DNA of 64,000 nt from Mesostigma viride (taxonomy: Eukaryota > Streptophyta > Mesostigmatophyceae > Mesostigmatales > Mesostigmataceae). A model generated the notes under the pieces. The model made no database searches and was not told the origin of the DNA. It was given only the letters and a program-made list of their open reading frames with translations. The position numbers and the translations under genes are program-made. Below, one piece after another: positions 1-10,416 of this stretch; position 1 is the stretch's first letter, and each line of letters opens with the position of its first letter. The DNA is taken from positions 179,001 to 243,000 of the forward strand of contig RPFO01000065.1 in the NCBI GenBank assembly GCA_009746045.1, in the 5' to 3' direction.

Positions 1-379
1 ATTTCATCAAGTTTGATGCTGCTCAGGACCTCAGGACTGGTTGAGCGGGATTACATGGACTGTGCATTATTATGTGGATGGGATAGGGCACGCGGTGGCG
101 TCCCCTAAGGTGGCTCCAGTAGATCGGCGCGCCAACAACGGCGGTCGCTGAGATGGTTGTGAGAGTTTTATGACGGATAGCGGAATGATCCTGTCATCCT
201 GTTTCATGCTACTACGTCAGGGTTGGTCCTGTGTATCAACCTCTAGAGGAACTGGTATTACTAACCCGCGGGTGAACCGGGGTTGGGACATAGTACTCTT
301 ATAGTAGTGTAGCATACTTGTTTCTTTTCCCACTCTTGTACGGTAGGGACTACCGACCCGGGCCGTGGGGGGGGAGGAG
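1..379 (+). mobile_element. 3' internal end of a degraded Ty3/gypsy element
   Basis: This stretch is collinear with 33290-33947 of the complete inner element. Shared blocks include the segment reading CACGCGGTGGCGTCCCC-AAGGTGGCTCCAG (CACGTGGTGACG in the other copy), the TACTACGTCAGxGTTGGTCCT segment and the GGTTGGGACATAGTACTC segment. It ends in a polypurine tract (GTGGGGGGGGAGGAG, about 365-379) next to the LTR. The post-integrase ORF is no longer open here. The window edge truncates the element on the left. It belongs to the same family as 22957-34534 but is an older copy. Confidence 0.85.
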
Positions 380-1041
380 TATTGCGTGCCGGCCCTTTAG
401 GACGGACGCAACAATGGAATAAATTATATACTTTGGCTTGTTGTCATAGTCCGTAGGACTTTGGGACTTATTTCGGGACTTAATTTGGGAATCGTCCCTT
501 AGTCAGGACTTTTGTATGGAACTATGATAGTTTGTGTGATTCGGGCCAGTTATTTTGGGCCTAGGTTGTTGTATGCGATCTTCTAGGGGCCGGTGCAGTC
601 GCGCCGCGCTGCGTACTTTATAGCTGGTTGAGATATTGTACTCATGCGTGGATTTTGTAGGCGAGGGTCGATGTCGACCCGAGATCTTGTGTGGACTGCC
701 TGCTTGGGAAGGTCGGCGCCATGTCGGCGCCCTTTGCCAGCTTAGTGGCAGACCTAGGTGAAATTGGTCCGAGGACGAGAGTCTCGTCCTCTTGGTTTGA
801 TGAATGATAAGTGCGATGACGCCTACACATTAAACCTGGGGCAACTATCCATTTGTAATTGGTCTTGCTAGCCATTATAAGTGTGTATCAATTAGCTTGG
901 CGTCAAGCCGCGATGCCAGATATCTCACGACCCCAGTCGTGAAGCGCAATCTGCATTAGGCTACCTTGATTATTCCTAATTCCGGCATGGAGGATCTTTC
1001 GCTACGTCACTCAGGCTAGGGACCTGGGTTGGCACGTAACA
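380..1041 (+). repeat. LTR (3') of the degraded Ty3 element
   Basis: This is a diverged homologue of the 588-bp LTR at 22957. It opens with TATTGCG where the complete copies have TGTTACG, so the first terminal dinucleotide is mutated, and it ends ...GGCACGTAACA at 1041. It keeps the GGAATAAATTA stretch, the 21-nt palindrome (771-791), a TATAAGTGTG box near 875 and the GATATCTCACGAC segment. Extra bases make it longer, about 662 bp. Confidence 0.85.
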
Positions 1042-2052
1042 TTCCATAGGTAAATGAATCGTGAGAGAACCCCACCTTTGTCAAAAACTGTGCGCCTATA
1101 TTGAACACCACATCGTTTCGCACCGTCCAGATTGTATATAACATGCATGTGCGGAGCCATATCCACGCTTGTTGTGAAAAGGTGAGCTCAAGGCCAGGGG
1201 TGCCAGTGATGCCAAAGATAATTGAGCGGGTAGACACCGGTATGATAGGCTCAGATGTCCAGGCTGCCCATAAACCAATCAACCAGGTCCAAACTCCCTG
1301 GAGGTTACACCATAAAAATCGGTGTTCCGCAGTTTCAGTGGGGTTGGTACATAAACATGTAGCAGGGTGGTGAAATCGCCGGTGGAGGATCTCCCCGACC
1401 CCGATGGACCGGTGCATCAAGAGGTGTTGTACGTCGGTCGCGCGGCGATCAATCAGCGGGTGGGATCAGCGGCGAGGGTGATGTTGCGGACCCAGGTGTG
1501 GCCAGGCCACTCAGTAGCGCCCCAGCGTGTCCGTCCGGGGTGGAATTGATGGTTTTTATGCAGGAGCATTGTGTAGCCCCACTCTGCCGTGTACTCGTAA
1601 AGGCCTTTTACAATTCTGCTGTCACCCTGATTTAGCACCCAGCCAAATTCCACTGGATCCAATGACAACATGTCCAGGCGAGTTGATCCCACATGTAGCC
1701 AAATAATAGCAGCGTCTGGAAGGTTGGGGTTGGGTTGGTATACACATGATTGTTCAAGGGACCAAGGTACAACCCGAATCCGGTGGCATAGCTGGGTGGG
1801 GAGGAACACCACTGCAGTTGTAAGTTGAGCCAGACAGCCATTGTGGCCGCTCAGCGGCGCCAGTAGTCGAACGTGCAGGGTTCCAAGGTGAAGTTCTGCG
1901 ATCACCTTCCCCGAGCATGTTGCGGTCGTGCTGTATGGACAAAAGCAGCACCATTCACCAGCTTTATAGGGGGCACGGGGAGAAGTCATGAGTGTGTGCC
2001 AGCGTGGGGGTATGGCTTGTACTAGCGCGGCCCAGGCAGCATAAGTAGGCAT
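1016..2052 (-). pseudogene. LINE (non-LTR) polymerase C-terminal fragment
   Basis: There are two minus-strand open stretches, 2052-1453 and 1420-1016, in different frames. The second has the zinc-binding module found after reverse transcriptase in many non-LTR retrotransposons: C-L-C at its N-terminal end, then ETAEH and FLWC, followed by a Trp-rich tail (VWTWLIGLW). The first looks like a degraded upstream pol segment; I see no YxDD motif in it. The fragment is frame-shifted, is cut at about 1041 by the LTR, and has no 5' part. It is a dead remnant. Confidence 0.6.
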
Positions 2053-2249
2053 AGTGGGGACCCAGGCAGCCAGTTCGTTATATGTTAAGAGGCGGTAGCA
2101 GTCACCGTGGAGAATATACAGGTGGAGAATAGTGGTTACAGGGTGGGTGGATGTTATGAAGCCTTCATAGGGGTTAGGGCCACTTAAGCATCCGAAGGGG
2201 CGATTAAGGGGGTTGAGGTATTTTTCACACTTTTTTATATCGTTGTCGC

Positions 2250-3027
2250 AATGATTCGGTCCCCATTCTCGACGATGGATTCGAGGATACTGTCGTCTCT
2301 AAGACAATGCTACGAAGACGATGATTTTGATTGGACAAGACTTTGGTTGATTCTTGTAATACAGTTCTACCCATAGCTCACTGCACACTGCACCGGTCTA
2401 GCTCACTACGGTAGTCACTGCTCAGTGCCCAGCCTGTCCAGCGGCCAGCGGGCCACTTGGCGCTACTAACATGCACTAAGCGGTATGCACTGTTGCACTT
2501 TTCTAAAGGGAGATCCGTGGCGGAACGCCGGCCGGAAGTTCGGCTGACACTGCCAATTGTGGCGTAACCTGTACTAGAGTGAACTTCAGGCACGGCCACT
2601 CCGTGGCGAAACGAAACTAGAAGTAGAACAGCACGGCCAATTTGTGGCTTCTTGGGGGCCTTGTCAAATAGGGTGCCACCGCCACATTTTACCAAAAAAA
2701 GTGCCACACCGCCACATTTGGCGGCATATCGCCACTAATCGAAACACTGCTAGAGGGTAAATAGCCACGATTACCGCGCATACCCTATGTAGAACGCGCA
2801 TGCCCTATGCAGCACACGAAGTTTTGGCTAGGCGCACGGTGGGGTGCTTCACCTGCCCACAGCCGGTTTGAGGCCTTGCATCCAAGTTACGACCCGAAAT
2901 ACGACCTTGATTGTGAATTCTTTAGTGCAGTTCGATCGGCCTTGACGAGAGCTATCAAAAGACACCCTGAAGTCCTTCAGCAGGGCTGGGGGTCGCAAGT
3001 TATGGTAACTTAACGGCTTAAGTTGGG
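2250..3027. other. no gene recognised
   Basis: This is non-coding by eye. 2440-2760 repeats short GCCAC/GTGGC words around A-runs (GCCACATTT appears near 2680 and 2713), which suggests a small decayed element, but I found no termini. The short open frames (2378-2707 minus, 2807-3013 plus) have no recognisable motif. Confidence 0.5.
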
Positions 3028-3087
3028 TTCACGCCTTAAGTTGGGTTGACCCCAAGAAACCCTTGAACCCAACTTATAAGGCGTGAA
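3028..3087. repeat. imperfect inverted repeat (hairpin)
   Basis: The left arm is 3028-3047 (TTCACGCCTTAAGTTGGGTT). The right arm is 3066-3087, its reverse complement apart from a 2-bp insertion (TATAAG for TTAAG). The loop is 18 bp. It lies just before the TACTCG-rich block and may mark the end of a small element. Confidence 0.7.
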
Positions 3088-3189
3088 TGCCTGTACAGAA
3101 TCCACCATTCCCGAAGTTTAGGCTTGGTGCTAAGGAAACTTATTAGGAAAGTGCATGTTCCGGCCCGGAAAGTGCATTTTAGGGTTGGG

Positions 3190-4400
3190 TCCACGCTGGA
3201 TTTTGGGCAGCGAGTACGAGTACCGAGTATACTACTCGGGCTCAAAAAAGTAGGCGAGTACGAGTAACGAGTAGTACTCGGGCTCAAAAAAAGAAGGCGA
3301 GTACGAGTACCGAGTACTACTCGGGCCCATGTGCGGCGTGGGACACAATATAAACAACAACTACTACTACTACTACTACTACTCGGGCTCAAAAAAGTAG
3401 GCGAGTAAGAGTAACAAGTAGTACTCGGGCTAAAAAAAGTCGGCGAGTACGAGTAACGAGTACTACTCGGGCTCAAAAAAGTAGGCGAGTACGAGTAACG
3501 AGTAGTACACCGTCCGCATTGGTAGTTTTAATTCGGTTCAGCCGAAAGGCCCTTCGGAATTAGACAGTAGCGTTTTATTGGTTGAAAGTGCTACTGTGCC
3601 CGCCCAATTAATTAACTATTAGTTTGTTTGTTTGGTTACCGAACAACCGTTGAACTGGCTGCGAAATTTAATAATTCTTTGTTTGTTCTGTATAACCCAG
3701 CCGGATGCACTGCTCTTACGGCTAGGAAAAGCACATTTTTCAGCCAGAGATTTCATATTTCTTTGTTTGTTAGCGAGAAAGCTGCACACGTGACAGGAAA
3801 AAAATATTTATTTACACTTTCTTTGTTTGTTTGGTAGCTTCAAAAACTACAGCTCAGTACACTCGGGAATTAGTTAATTAAAATTCTTTTGTTTTATTTA
3901 TCGTTTGCAGCTGGCCGGCGCCCAGCCTCATAATTATTTAGTATACCTACCAATGCGGACGGTGTACTCGGGCTCAAAAAAAGAAGGCGAGTACGAGTAC
4001 CGAGTACTACTCGGGCCCATGTGCGGCGTGGGACACAACAACAACAACTACTACTACTACTACTACTCGGGCTCAAAAAAGTAGGCGAGTACAAGTAACA
4101 AGTAGTACTCAGGCTAAAAAAGTCGGTGAGTACGAGTAACGAGTACTACTCGGGCTCAAAAAAGTAGGCGAGTACGAGTAACGAGTAGTACTCGGGCTCA
4201 AAAAAAGAAGGCGAGTACGAGTACCGAGTACTACTCGGGCCCATGTGCGGCGTGGGACACAACAACAACAACTACTACTACTACTACTACTCGGGCTCAA
4301 CAGATACATGCATCAAAAAAGTAGGCGAGTACGAGTAACAAGTAGTACTCGGGCTCCAAAAAGAAGGCGAGTACCGAGTAGTGAGTAGTACTCACTACTC
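3190..4400. repeat. TACTCG/GAGTACGAGTA repeat block
   Basis: Degenerate tandem units built from GCGAGTACGAGTAACGAG and TACTACTCGGGCTCAAAAAA fill 3190-3507 and 3966-4400. They include longer copies with CCCATGTGCGGCGTGGGACAC and short (CTA)n runs. Segment 3290-3400 recurs almost intact at 3975-4065 and 4200-4290. The two halves were contiguous before the MITE at 3508-3965 inserted. Long open frames here come from the repeat structure and are not genes. Confidence 0.85.
3508..3965. mobile_element. Tc1/mariner-type MITE, TA target duplication
   Basis: Perfect 17-bp terminal inverted repeats are CACCGTCCGCATTGGTA (3508-3524) and TACCAATGCGGACGGTG (3949-3965). TA flanks both sides. Removing the element and one TA restores the repeat sequence GAGTAGTACTCGGG found elsewhere in the block, so the insertion is exact. 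At 458 bp it has no transposase and contains several TTTGTTTG runs. It is a non-autonomous element. Confidence 0.88.
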
Positions 4401-4739
4401 GCCCACGTTAGATGCATAGGGAACTGGCACTAATGCCTTTTTGATGCATGTATCTATGGTCATGTTGTGTTCATGGTGCCGCCGCAGCAACACCCTGTTT
4501 TATAAAATCATAATTAAATAGGTATTGGGGCTGTATGACTGATGTTAAGTGCTGGGAACCCCAAAACAATCATAATAATGGATGTCCTATGCTCATATTT
4601 GGAAAAAAGTTTGTTTGGCTACATGCAACACCCAATATACGCAGTCACGTGTCTATTAATTAATTAATTAACACCCAATATAAAAAAGGCCTCAATTGAG
4701 GCCTTTTCCTGGACATTGGGACAATAGCTCCCGTCGCCG
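4401..4739. other. spacer with a terminal palindrome
   Basis: There is no gene. The stretch includes a TTAATTAATTAATTAA run near 4655 and a palindrome at 4687-4708 (arms AAGGCCTCA / TGAGGCCTT around AT). The palindrome lies just past the 3' end of the minus-strand LINE ORF1. Its shape resembles the TGTCCTCA-AA-TGAGGACA palindromes at 18710 and 21603. Confidence 0.55.
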
Positions 4740-5756
4740 TTATTGCTGCGCCAGGATCAAGTCGTCGTCAACTAGGGTGAAGTGAGTCTTCTCGAGCCGC
4801 TTGCGGCGTCTGAGAAAAGAAATCTTGTCGACCGCCGGGTTCTTAAAGGTGAGAAGGAGCTGGGGCGCCCCTGCCTTACCCCGCGCGCGGGGAAGGCGGT
4901 GGGCGACCAGCTCGATCTCACCAGTAAGGCCCATGCGACCAAGGATTTCTCTCTCAAACGCACGTGCAAGCTTCTCGGAATTCTCACCTTCCTCCATGTC
5001 GAAGTTCTTGACGATGACGTTGAGGCTGCGCTTGGCGAGCTCGGCCTCCTCGCGGAGGTCGAGCGTCTGCTGCTGGAGCTGCGGTGCTGCGACGGCGGAA
5101 GTGGTGGAGGTGGTGTGCTGCTTAAGCATGTCCGCCCAGCTAGGTCGGGATGGGAGGAGCATCGCCAGCCAGGCCAGCTGGGGCTGGCTTGGCGGCAATG
5201 TCCTTCACCGCCTGGGCGGTGAGGCCTGCGGTGTTTTGCAGGACCTCGATGGCGATGGCATTGTCCTTGAGGCGCTGGTCGATGTCGCGGAGCTGGAGTC
5301 GGTGGAGGCAGAGGGGGGGGGGTGTGGAGGCGAGGAGGGTGGCGGTGGCGGTGGGGATGGTGGGGAGCTCAGTATAGCCAGCGTGAGGCCCACAGCTGCC
5401 ACATCTGCAGCTAGGGGCGTCACGTGCTGTGAGATGGCTTCGTGGAGGTGGAGGAGGGTGGATTCGGTCAAGGGGGTGGGTTTCCAGAGGTCCGCGGCAC
5501 CGCGCTGAAGGATGGAAAAGAGGGCGGCGAGCTGAAGGCGCGGTCGGGACCAACCAGTCAGGTCAGGTCCGCGGTGCTGAAACTGGCCGTCAGATTGGCG
5601 GCGGAAGCAACTATGGCGTTGGAGGCGCTGGTACAGGTCAAGTAGGGAGGTGTACGACCCATAAAACACGAGCTCCAGTATCCTGATGTGTGGCACGTCG
5701 AATTTAATAGCCGGTTCTGTGGACGTCGTAAGTGGAAAATAACCTGTCAACGTCAA
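4740..5756 (-). pseudogene. LINE ORF1 (RRM-like nucleic-acid-binding protein), frameshifted
   Basis: The minus strand reads in three pieces: 5756-5205, 5553-5140 and 5198-4740. The central piece holds a short coiled coil (LRDIDQRLKDNAIAIEVL). The last piece looks like the RRM/C-terminal part of L1-type ORF1 proteins: a VIVKNFDMEEGE strand, EIELVAHRLPR, LLLTFKNPAVDKISFLRRRK and a final LVDDDLILAQQ. A run of about ten G at 5313-5322 lies where the frame first breaks. No ORF2 follows, so this is an isolated ORF1. The identification rests on the spacing of these blocks and not on a search. Confidence 0.55.
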
Positions 5757-5900
5757 AGTAGAGAGATGCTCTCTGTCGAGAAGCCATGTCCTAGCTCTTG
5801 TATAGCCATGATGATCTTCCTCCCCCGTGCCAGGATCCCCCCCTTAGGCGGGTTGAACCTGAGACAGGCCGGGCCCACTTCGAATGTTCCGCGGTCCAAG
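5757..5900 (-). repeat. LINE 5' segment, second copy at 59185-59310
   Basis: This segment contains AGAGAxGCTCTCTGT, GAGAAGCCATG and AGCTCTTGTATAGCCATGA, and the same series recurs at about 59185-59310 in the same orientation. It lies directly upstream of the minus-strand ORF1, so it is probably that element's 5' untranslated region. The copy at 59 kb has no ORF1 attached. Confidence 0.65.
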
Positions 5901-6156
5901 CCAAGTGTGTGACACTTTTCCTTCAATTTTGAGGCAAAAATCTTGAATTTTGGCTTGGGAACGTATAAATTTCACGTAAATATTACAATTTGTGGGTATT
6001 TATCTCATTGTAAGTCTCGTGTGACATAAAAACTTTACATTAGCGTGAAATTGCATTGTTTCATTGAAGAATATCATGGATACATTCGTCGCACTTGAGA
6101 CGGAGTCGACTGAATTTACTAAAGACTCGTCCAACATAAAATAAAGTCTTCGAACG

Positions 6157-6686
6157 TCACTTCTTATTCTTGCTCCTTGCTTCTGCTTCCCATTTCTGCT
6201 GGTCTGTTTTGGACTTCTTCCTCTTTGGATCGATGGACATCGCAGGTGCCCACTTTGCCACATCATTCCAACTCTTTCCGTCCATCAGAGTCACCACCCT
6301 CTTCACATAGTCCAAAGGCATCCAGAACTTGCCCCTATGCAACTTTCCGCCCTCTGTCTCTTCTGGAAAAAACTTCATGCAAACGTCCCTCCGTTTCCGA
6401 TCGTATCCACCTACCTGCCCGTACAACTTCACCTCCTGTAACTTGGTATACTTTTGCTTTTCCCTACTCGCATTGGCCCTTCTCATGGTGTTCTCGGCCC
6501 ACCCATCAATCCAGAAGCACTCCGGTGCTCCGTGTTTCTGTTCCCCGTCCATAAGTCTCATCCACAGCGTAGGCTTCTCATAAGGCTCTTGGCTCTGCGC
6601 ATTCGCTTCCACCCCTTCAGACTGAGCAGCAAGTTTAGCTGCAGGACCGAAGCCCACCGCAGCGTTCGCCCGCACCACATCATTAC
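6157..6686 (-). CDS. terminal exon of the large minus-strand host gene
   Basis: This is the last coding exon: acceptor CGCAG at 6687-6691, open to a TGA at 6157-6159. It encodes about 175 residues, with a basic, Trp-rich block (WMRLMDGEQKHGAPECFWID, MKFFPEETEGGKLHRGKFWM, YVKRVVTLMDGKSWNDVAKW) and a lysine-rich tail ending RSKNKK. I do not recognise a family. Acidic and SER/GLU low complexity comes before it in the upstream exon. The start given is a splice site, not an ATG. Confidence concerns its being a real exon; the function is unknown. Confidence 0.6.
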
Positions 6687-6790
6687 CTGCGCGTAACCAA
6701 TCGGCACATCAACGACGGGCTAAAGTCAACGTAGATAGATTGCAAAAAAATTCAGGATACATGCCACGACCAAAACAGCGATTTCCTCAC

Positions 6791-8922
6791 CCTTTGTTAT
6801 TCCTTTCTGAGCTCGAGTAGCAGCTGTCTTGGGTCGAGACGAGCCGGAAGACTTGGAGGGCGCGGCAGGCTTCTTCCTCCCCTCAGACGTCGCTCTGCGA
6901 GTTGACCCTCCTGCCCCTCCACCCCTTACCCTTCCATCACCCCTTCGCCTCCCTCCATCTTCCTCCTCCTCGTCGTCATCCCCCTCCTCCTCCTCCTCCT
7001 CCTCCTCCTCCTCCTCCTCCTCCTCCTCCTCCTCCTCCTCCTCCTCCTCCTCCTCCTCCTCCTCCTCCCTCCTCCTCCTCCTCCTCCTCCTCCTCCTCCT
7101 CCTCCTCCTCCTCCTCCTCCTCCTCCTCCTCCTCCTCGTCCTCCCCTCCTCCCCTCCTCCCCCTCGTCCCCTCCTCCCCCTCGTCCCCTCCTCCCCTCCT
7201 CCCCCTCCTCCTCCTCCTCCTCCTCGGAGGAGCTAGATGATGACGACTCGACTGGCTGCCTTCGAAGCTCTTTCTTGGGATACTTTGAAACGCGCGTAGG
7301 CGCGGAAGGAGCGACAGGCCGGGCAGAAGCGCCAGGCTCAGCTTCATCTTCGTCGTCCGAGATTTGAACAACTGCCTTTCGAAGCTTTTTGGAAGGGTGT
7401 GACTCCGGCTGCGGCTGGACAGACGGCCGCTGCCCACCCATCCCTTTGTCCCGCGTCTTCTGCGGTGACGACTTCTCTCCCCCCTTAGACGTCTTCTGCG
7501 GTGCCGACTTCTCTCCCCCCTTAGACGTCTTCTGCGGTGACGACTTCTCTCCCCCCGTAGACGTCGCTCTGCGAGTCGACCCTCCTTCCTTTCCACCCTG
7601 TCCCTCGCCTCCCTCGTCCCCATCCGAATCTCCTTCCGCGTCATCCTCAGCCTTCCTCTTCTTCGCCAATGACGTCCACGAGACGTCAGGCATCTTCCCC
7701 ATCCGAACCAGTAAGTCTTCGAAGCCATCCAATGACTTCTTTCCGCCAAAAACGACCACGATGGGACGCAACTCCTCAAAAAACTGCGTCGCTAGCTCGA
7801 TAAGCTTCTTGTGGTAACCGGAATTGCGTTCGACAGTTGTCTTTTTTGGAGGAACCATAAAGAGGTCATGGTCACCCCACCAGAAGTCCTTGAAGGACGT
7901 CCACTTGCGGCCGAACTCACCATCCAAATTCAGGATTCTACAGCACGGTAATGGCGTCAGGCCATCGTCTTGCCTCGCGAAAGTGGATGGGAAGCCCTCA
8001 CCGTCGCCGACCGCCACCTCCGCCGCCACCCTCCTCACAAATGCCTTCTTCCTGTCAGGGCCGCCTTTAGGGAGACTATGAGAAGAATACCAGACGGTCA
8101 TCTGATCCCAGGAAATGCTGCGCCAGTTATACTCAATCGGCTCAGCACTTTTCTCTTCCACCTTCTCCCCCCCTTTCCCTGCAACTTTCTCCTTCGCCTC
8201 AACCACCGCCTGAGCCTTCTTCCCTTCCCCTCCTTCCATCTTTTTTTGATAGTGGAGATACAAGTCCTTCTCCAGAAGGCCCTGCGAACCCTTCATGAAG
8301 AAGTTCGGAGCGGTTTTGTCGAGGAGATCCACTAGATCGATGGTGCCAGCCATCAGATCCTTTCTCGGAATCCTTAGGTGATTGGCAAGACCTTCGGACT
8401 TTAAGAGGTAGGCGACATTGCGCGTGATGATGACGGCCTTCTCCCAAAATGCCAGGAATCGATCGACGATGTCCTTGTTCCTTGGCATCCGGCTAAGTAG
8501 TCGTAAGCCGAACACCTCTTCAAATAAGCGAGAAGCCTTGTACTCCAGATCAGCCCCCCCCTTACATTCGCCATCCAAGTCGGGCTTTTCCTGAAACTTA
8601 ATAAGGATGAATTGGCGAACGCACTCAAGTACGTCCTTGGCCAACTCCACCAACTTTGACAGCTTTTCGGGCCCAACCTCCCCACTCATGATGCATTCAC
8701 ACACAGCGTCCATCATCGGAAACGACGCCAGGTTCCTAACAGCCGTCCAGGACACCTTTTGCCCCTTCTTGGTGCCCTCGGCGTTAGCGAACCGGCATCT
8801 GAGAGTCATAGTCTCCTCAGAAGCTGGTGTGACTGAATTCTCATCATCCGGCCTGGCCTTTGTGAGGCGCAGGATGGTGTTCGCCAGAACTCGATTGTAA
8901 TTTGAAATTTGGGAAGGTTGGG
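6791..8922 (-). CDS. host-gene exon, 3' part, interrupted by the outer retrotransposon
   Basis: This is the downstream half of an exon whose upstream half is 36903-36589. It reads open leftward from the LTR junction at 8922 (PSQISNYNRVLANTILRL...) through about 600 codons, then into a Glu/Gly/Arg tract encoded by a GAG microsatellite at 6983-7225. The predicted donor is AAAGG|GTGAGG at 6791. Visible parts are an alpha-helical N-terminal region (ANTILRLTKARPDDEN, LVELAKDVLECVRQFILI), a Trp-rich block (YNWRSISWDQMTVWYSS; TSFKDFWWGDHDLFMVPP), three near-identical GGEKSSPQKTSK repeats, an acidic VVQISDDEDEAEPG patch, and poly-Ser followed by poly-Glu. I cannot assign a family. A nuclear scaffold-like protein is possible but unsupported. 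The microsatellite probably makes the frame downstream of it unreliable. Confidence 0.65.
6983..7225. repeat. (CTC)n/(GAG)n microsatellite in coding sequence
   Basis: An almost pure CTC run (6983-7135) has one CCC interruption near 7066, followed by a CTCCCCTCCTCC-type tail. On the coding (minus) strand it gives poly-Glu, poly-Arg or poly-Gly according to frame. All frames stay open, so the true frame here cannot be fixed from sequence alone. Confidence 0.95.
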
Positions 8923-9495
8923 TGTTACGTCGCGTAACAATTCGTTGTAGTTACGGACGTAAATTAGGTCTTTTGCCTCGGTTGTCCCTAGGTTTACGTT
9001 TAGGCTCCTACCGGGACATTATTGTCCTCGTAACAGTACTGTGGTACATTGGGTGCCGTTGGGCGCCGCGCCGCGTACTTTACTAGTGGTCCTGATCCTG
9101 TGGTAGAATGTAGTGGACCAGCGTGCATCAGTAGATGTAGTGGACCAGCGTGCATCTGTAGGCGAGGGCCATGTCGGCCCGAGCGTGTTGGACCGTTGGT
9201 GACCATTTATGCGCGTTCTACCCCTTGTGTGTGCACTCGGCGTGTGTTAAATGAATTAACACATTTAGGCTTGGGTCACGGCAGTGTAGTTGTGTTTCCT
9301 TCCTCTATTCCTGGAGTAAACGGGTTTTGGTAAATGGTTGTATGGCGTATTATAGTAACACATACGTTAATGCATTGAGATCAGCTCCGTCACGTTCGTC
9401 TTTCGCCAGAGGTTTGAGTAGAGGAGGCCTGACTAGTTTAGGTAGTATCAGGCCCATTAGAGGTAGAGGTGGAGGTAGATATCCGCGGCGTAACA
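8923..9495 (+). repeat. 5' LTR of the outer element
   Basis: Begins TGTTACGTCGCGTAACA and ends GGCGTAACA. The first 17 bases form a small inverted repeat (TGTTACG/CGTAACA), and the LTR end repeats it. It differs from the 3' LTR only around 9207-9214 (GTTCTACCCC here, GTCCTACCTT there). A sequence beginning TGGTTCCGGAGGA, one base after the LTR, is the likely primer binding site. Confidence 0.95.
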
Positions 9496-10033
9496 ATGGT
9501 TCCGGAGGAACTTCAGTAGGTAGAGAACGAGACGACTATCCCTTGCCACATACACCTTTTCAAGACCCCTTCCGCGTCCAGGAACACGAAGCCGACACTT
9601 CCTTGATAGGTAACATGGGCGGGTCGCCTTCAAGCTAGGAGAGTAGTGCTGCCCGTTTCGGGACACGCTCTACCTAGATGCTAGACCTGCTCGCAGCGGA
9701 TAAACCCTTTCGTAGTTAGCCTGTCCTTCGCCTTGTTTTCCTGCTTACGGTTGTTTCCTGTCATAGATAGGGGAGTATTACTGTTCGGAGACGACTACTA
9801 GCGTCGCAGTTCCTACACCTTTTTCCTTGTGCTGCTGCTTTATTAGACGGCCGCACCCGCAGAGATACGGGTCGCTGTGTTAGGACGAGCGCTGGACTAT
9901 CCGGTCGCTGACTTAGGACGAGAGCTGGACAATTCCGCCCTCATTCTTCTTTCGGTGATCCAGATCGTCCAGATAAGTCGCCTACCCCTACTCCTTCTAG
10001 CGTGACGTCACAAGACCCACCAGGTGAGTTACC
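9496..10033 (+). other. 5' leader of the outer element
   Basis: Untranslated region between the LTR and ORF0. It starts with the putative primer binding site (TGGTTCCGGAGGA, 9497-9509). Near 9868-9923 a GGACGAGxGCTGGACxAT phrase is repeated. I see no other element. Confidence 0.6.
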
Positions 10034-10416
10034 ATGAATCAACGTCGTGTTTTTACTGCGCCTTCCCATTCATCTAGTGATAATAGCTTAGCTAAATATT
10101 ACGTAGTTATTACCCCTCAATGGTCAGCCATTTTCCTCTCTTGGTCAGATGCTAGGAAGATAGTGCAAAATCGTACATATAATGTAATTAGGTATAAGAA
10201 ATTTGTTACCTTCGAGGAAGCCCAACAATTCCTTATAGACCATAGTGTATCAGATCTAGGCCTACACGTACGTTCTACTCCTCATGGTCGCCCTCCTGTA
10301 GAAGCTCTAGATTTTGCTACCCCTCCTTCGTCTCCCCCTAAGCAGGCTGCATCCTCATCTAGCTTAGATACTCCTCTCACCTTAGAATTCGGTTCCCTAT
10401 CCATTACTGTTGTTAA
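10034..10416 (+). CDS. ORF0: RNase H1 N-terminal / viroplasmin-like protein (outer element)
   Basis: The ATG at 10034 opens a frame whose residues about 20-70 match the pattern of the small RNase H1 N-terminal (Cauli_VI, viroplasmin) fold: YYVVITPQWSAIFLSWSDA, then YNVIRYKKFVTFEEAQQFL. In known proteins this domain binds RNA:DNA hybrids or double-stranded RNA. The native end is hidden because a TTAA-type element inserted at 10413-10416. Rejoining the flanks gives a stop three codons after the TTAA, so the intact protein is about 130 residues and ends near LEFGSLSITVV. The inner element has the same domain and a similar tail in the same place. It is separate from gag, which starts at 12841. 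The domain call is by eye and the role is inferred. Confidence 0.65.

Noticed and set aside
771-791. Hammerhead ribozyme in the LTR
   Set aside because: The palindrome is present but the CUGANGA and GAAA core bases are not.
2378-2707. 109-codon minus-strand ORF
   Set aside because: Overlaps GCCAC-rich repeats, no motif, no splice or start support.
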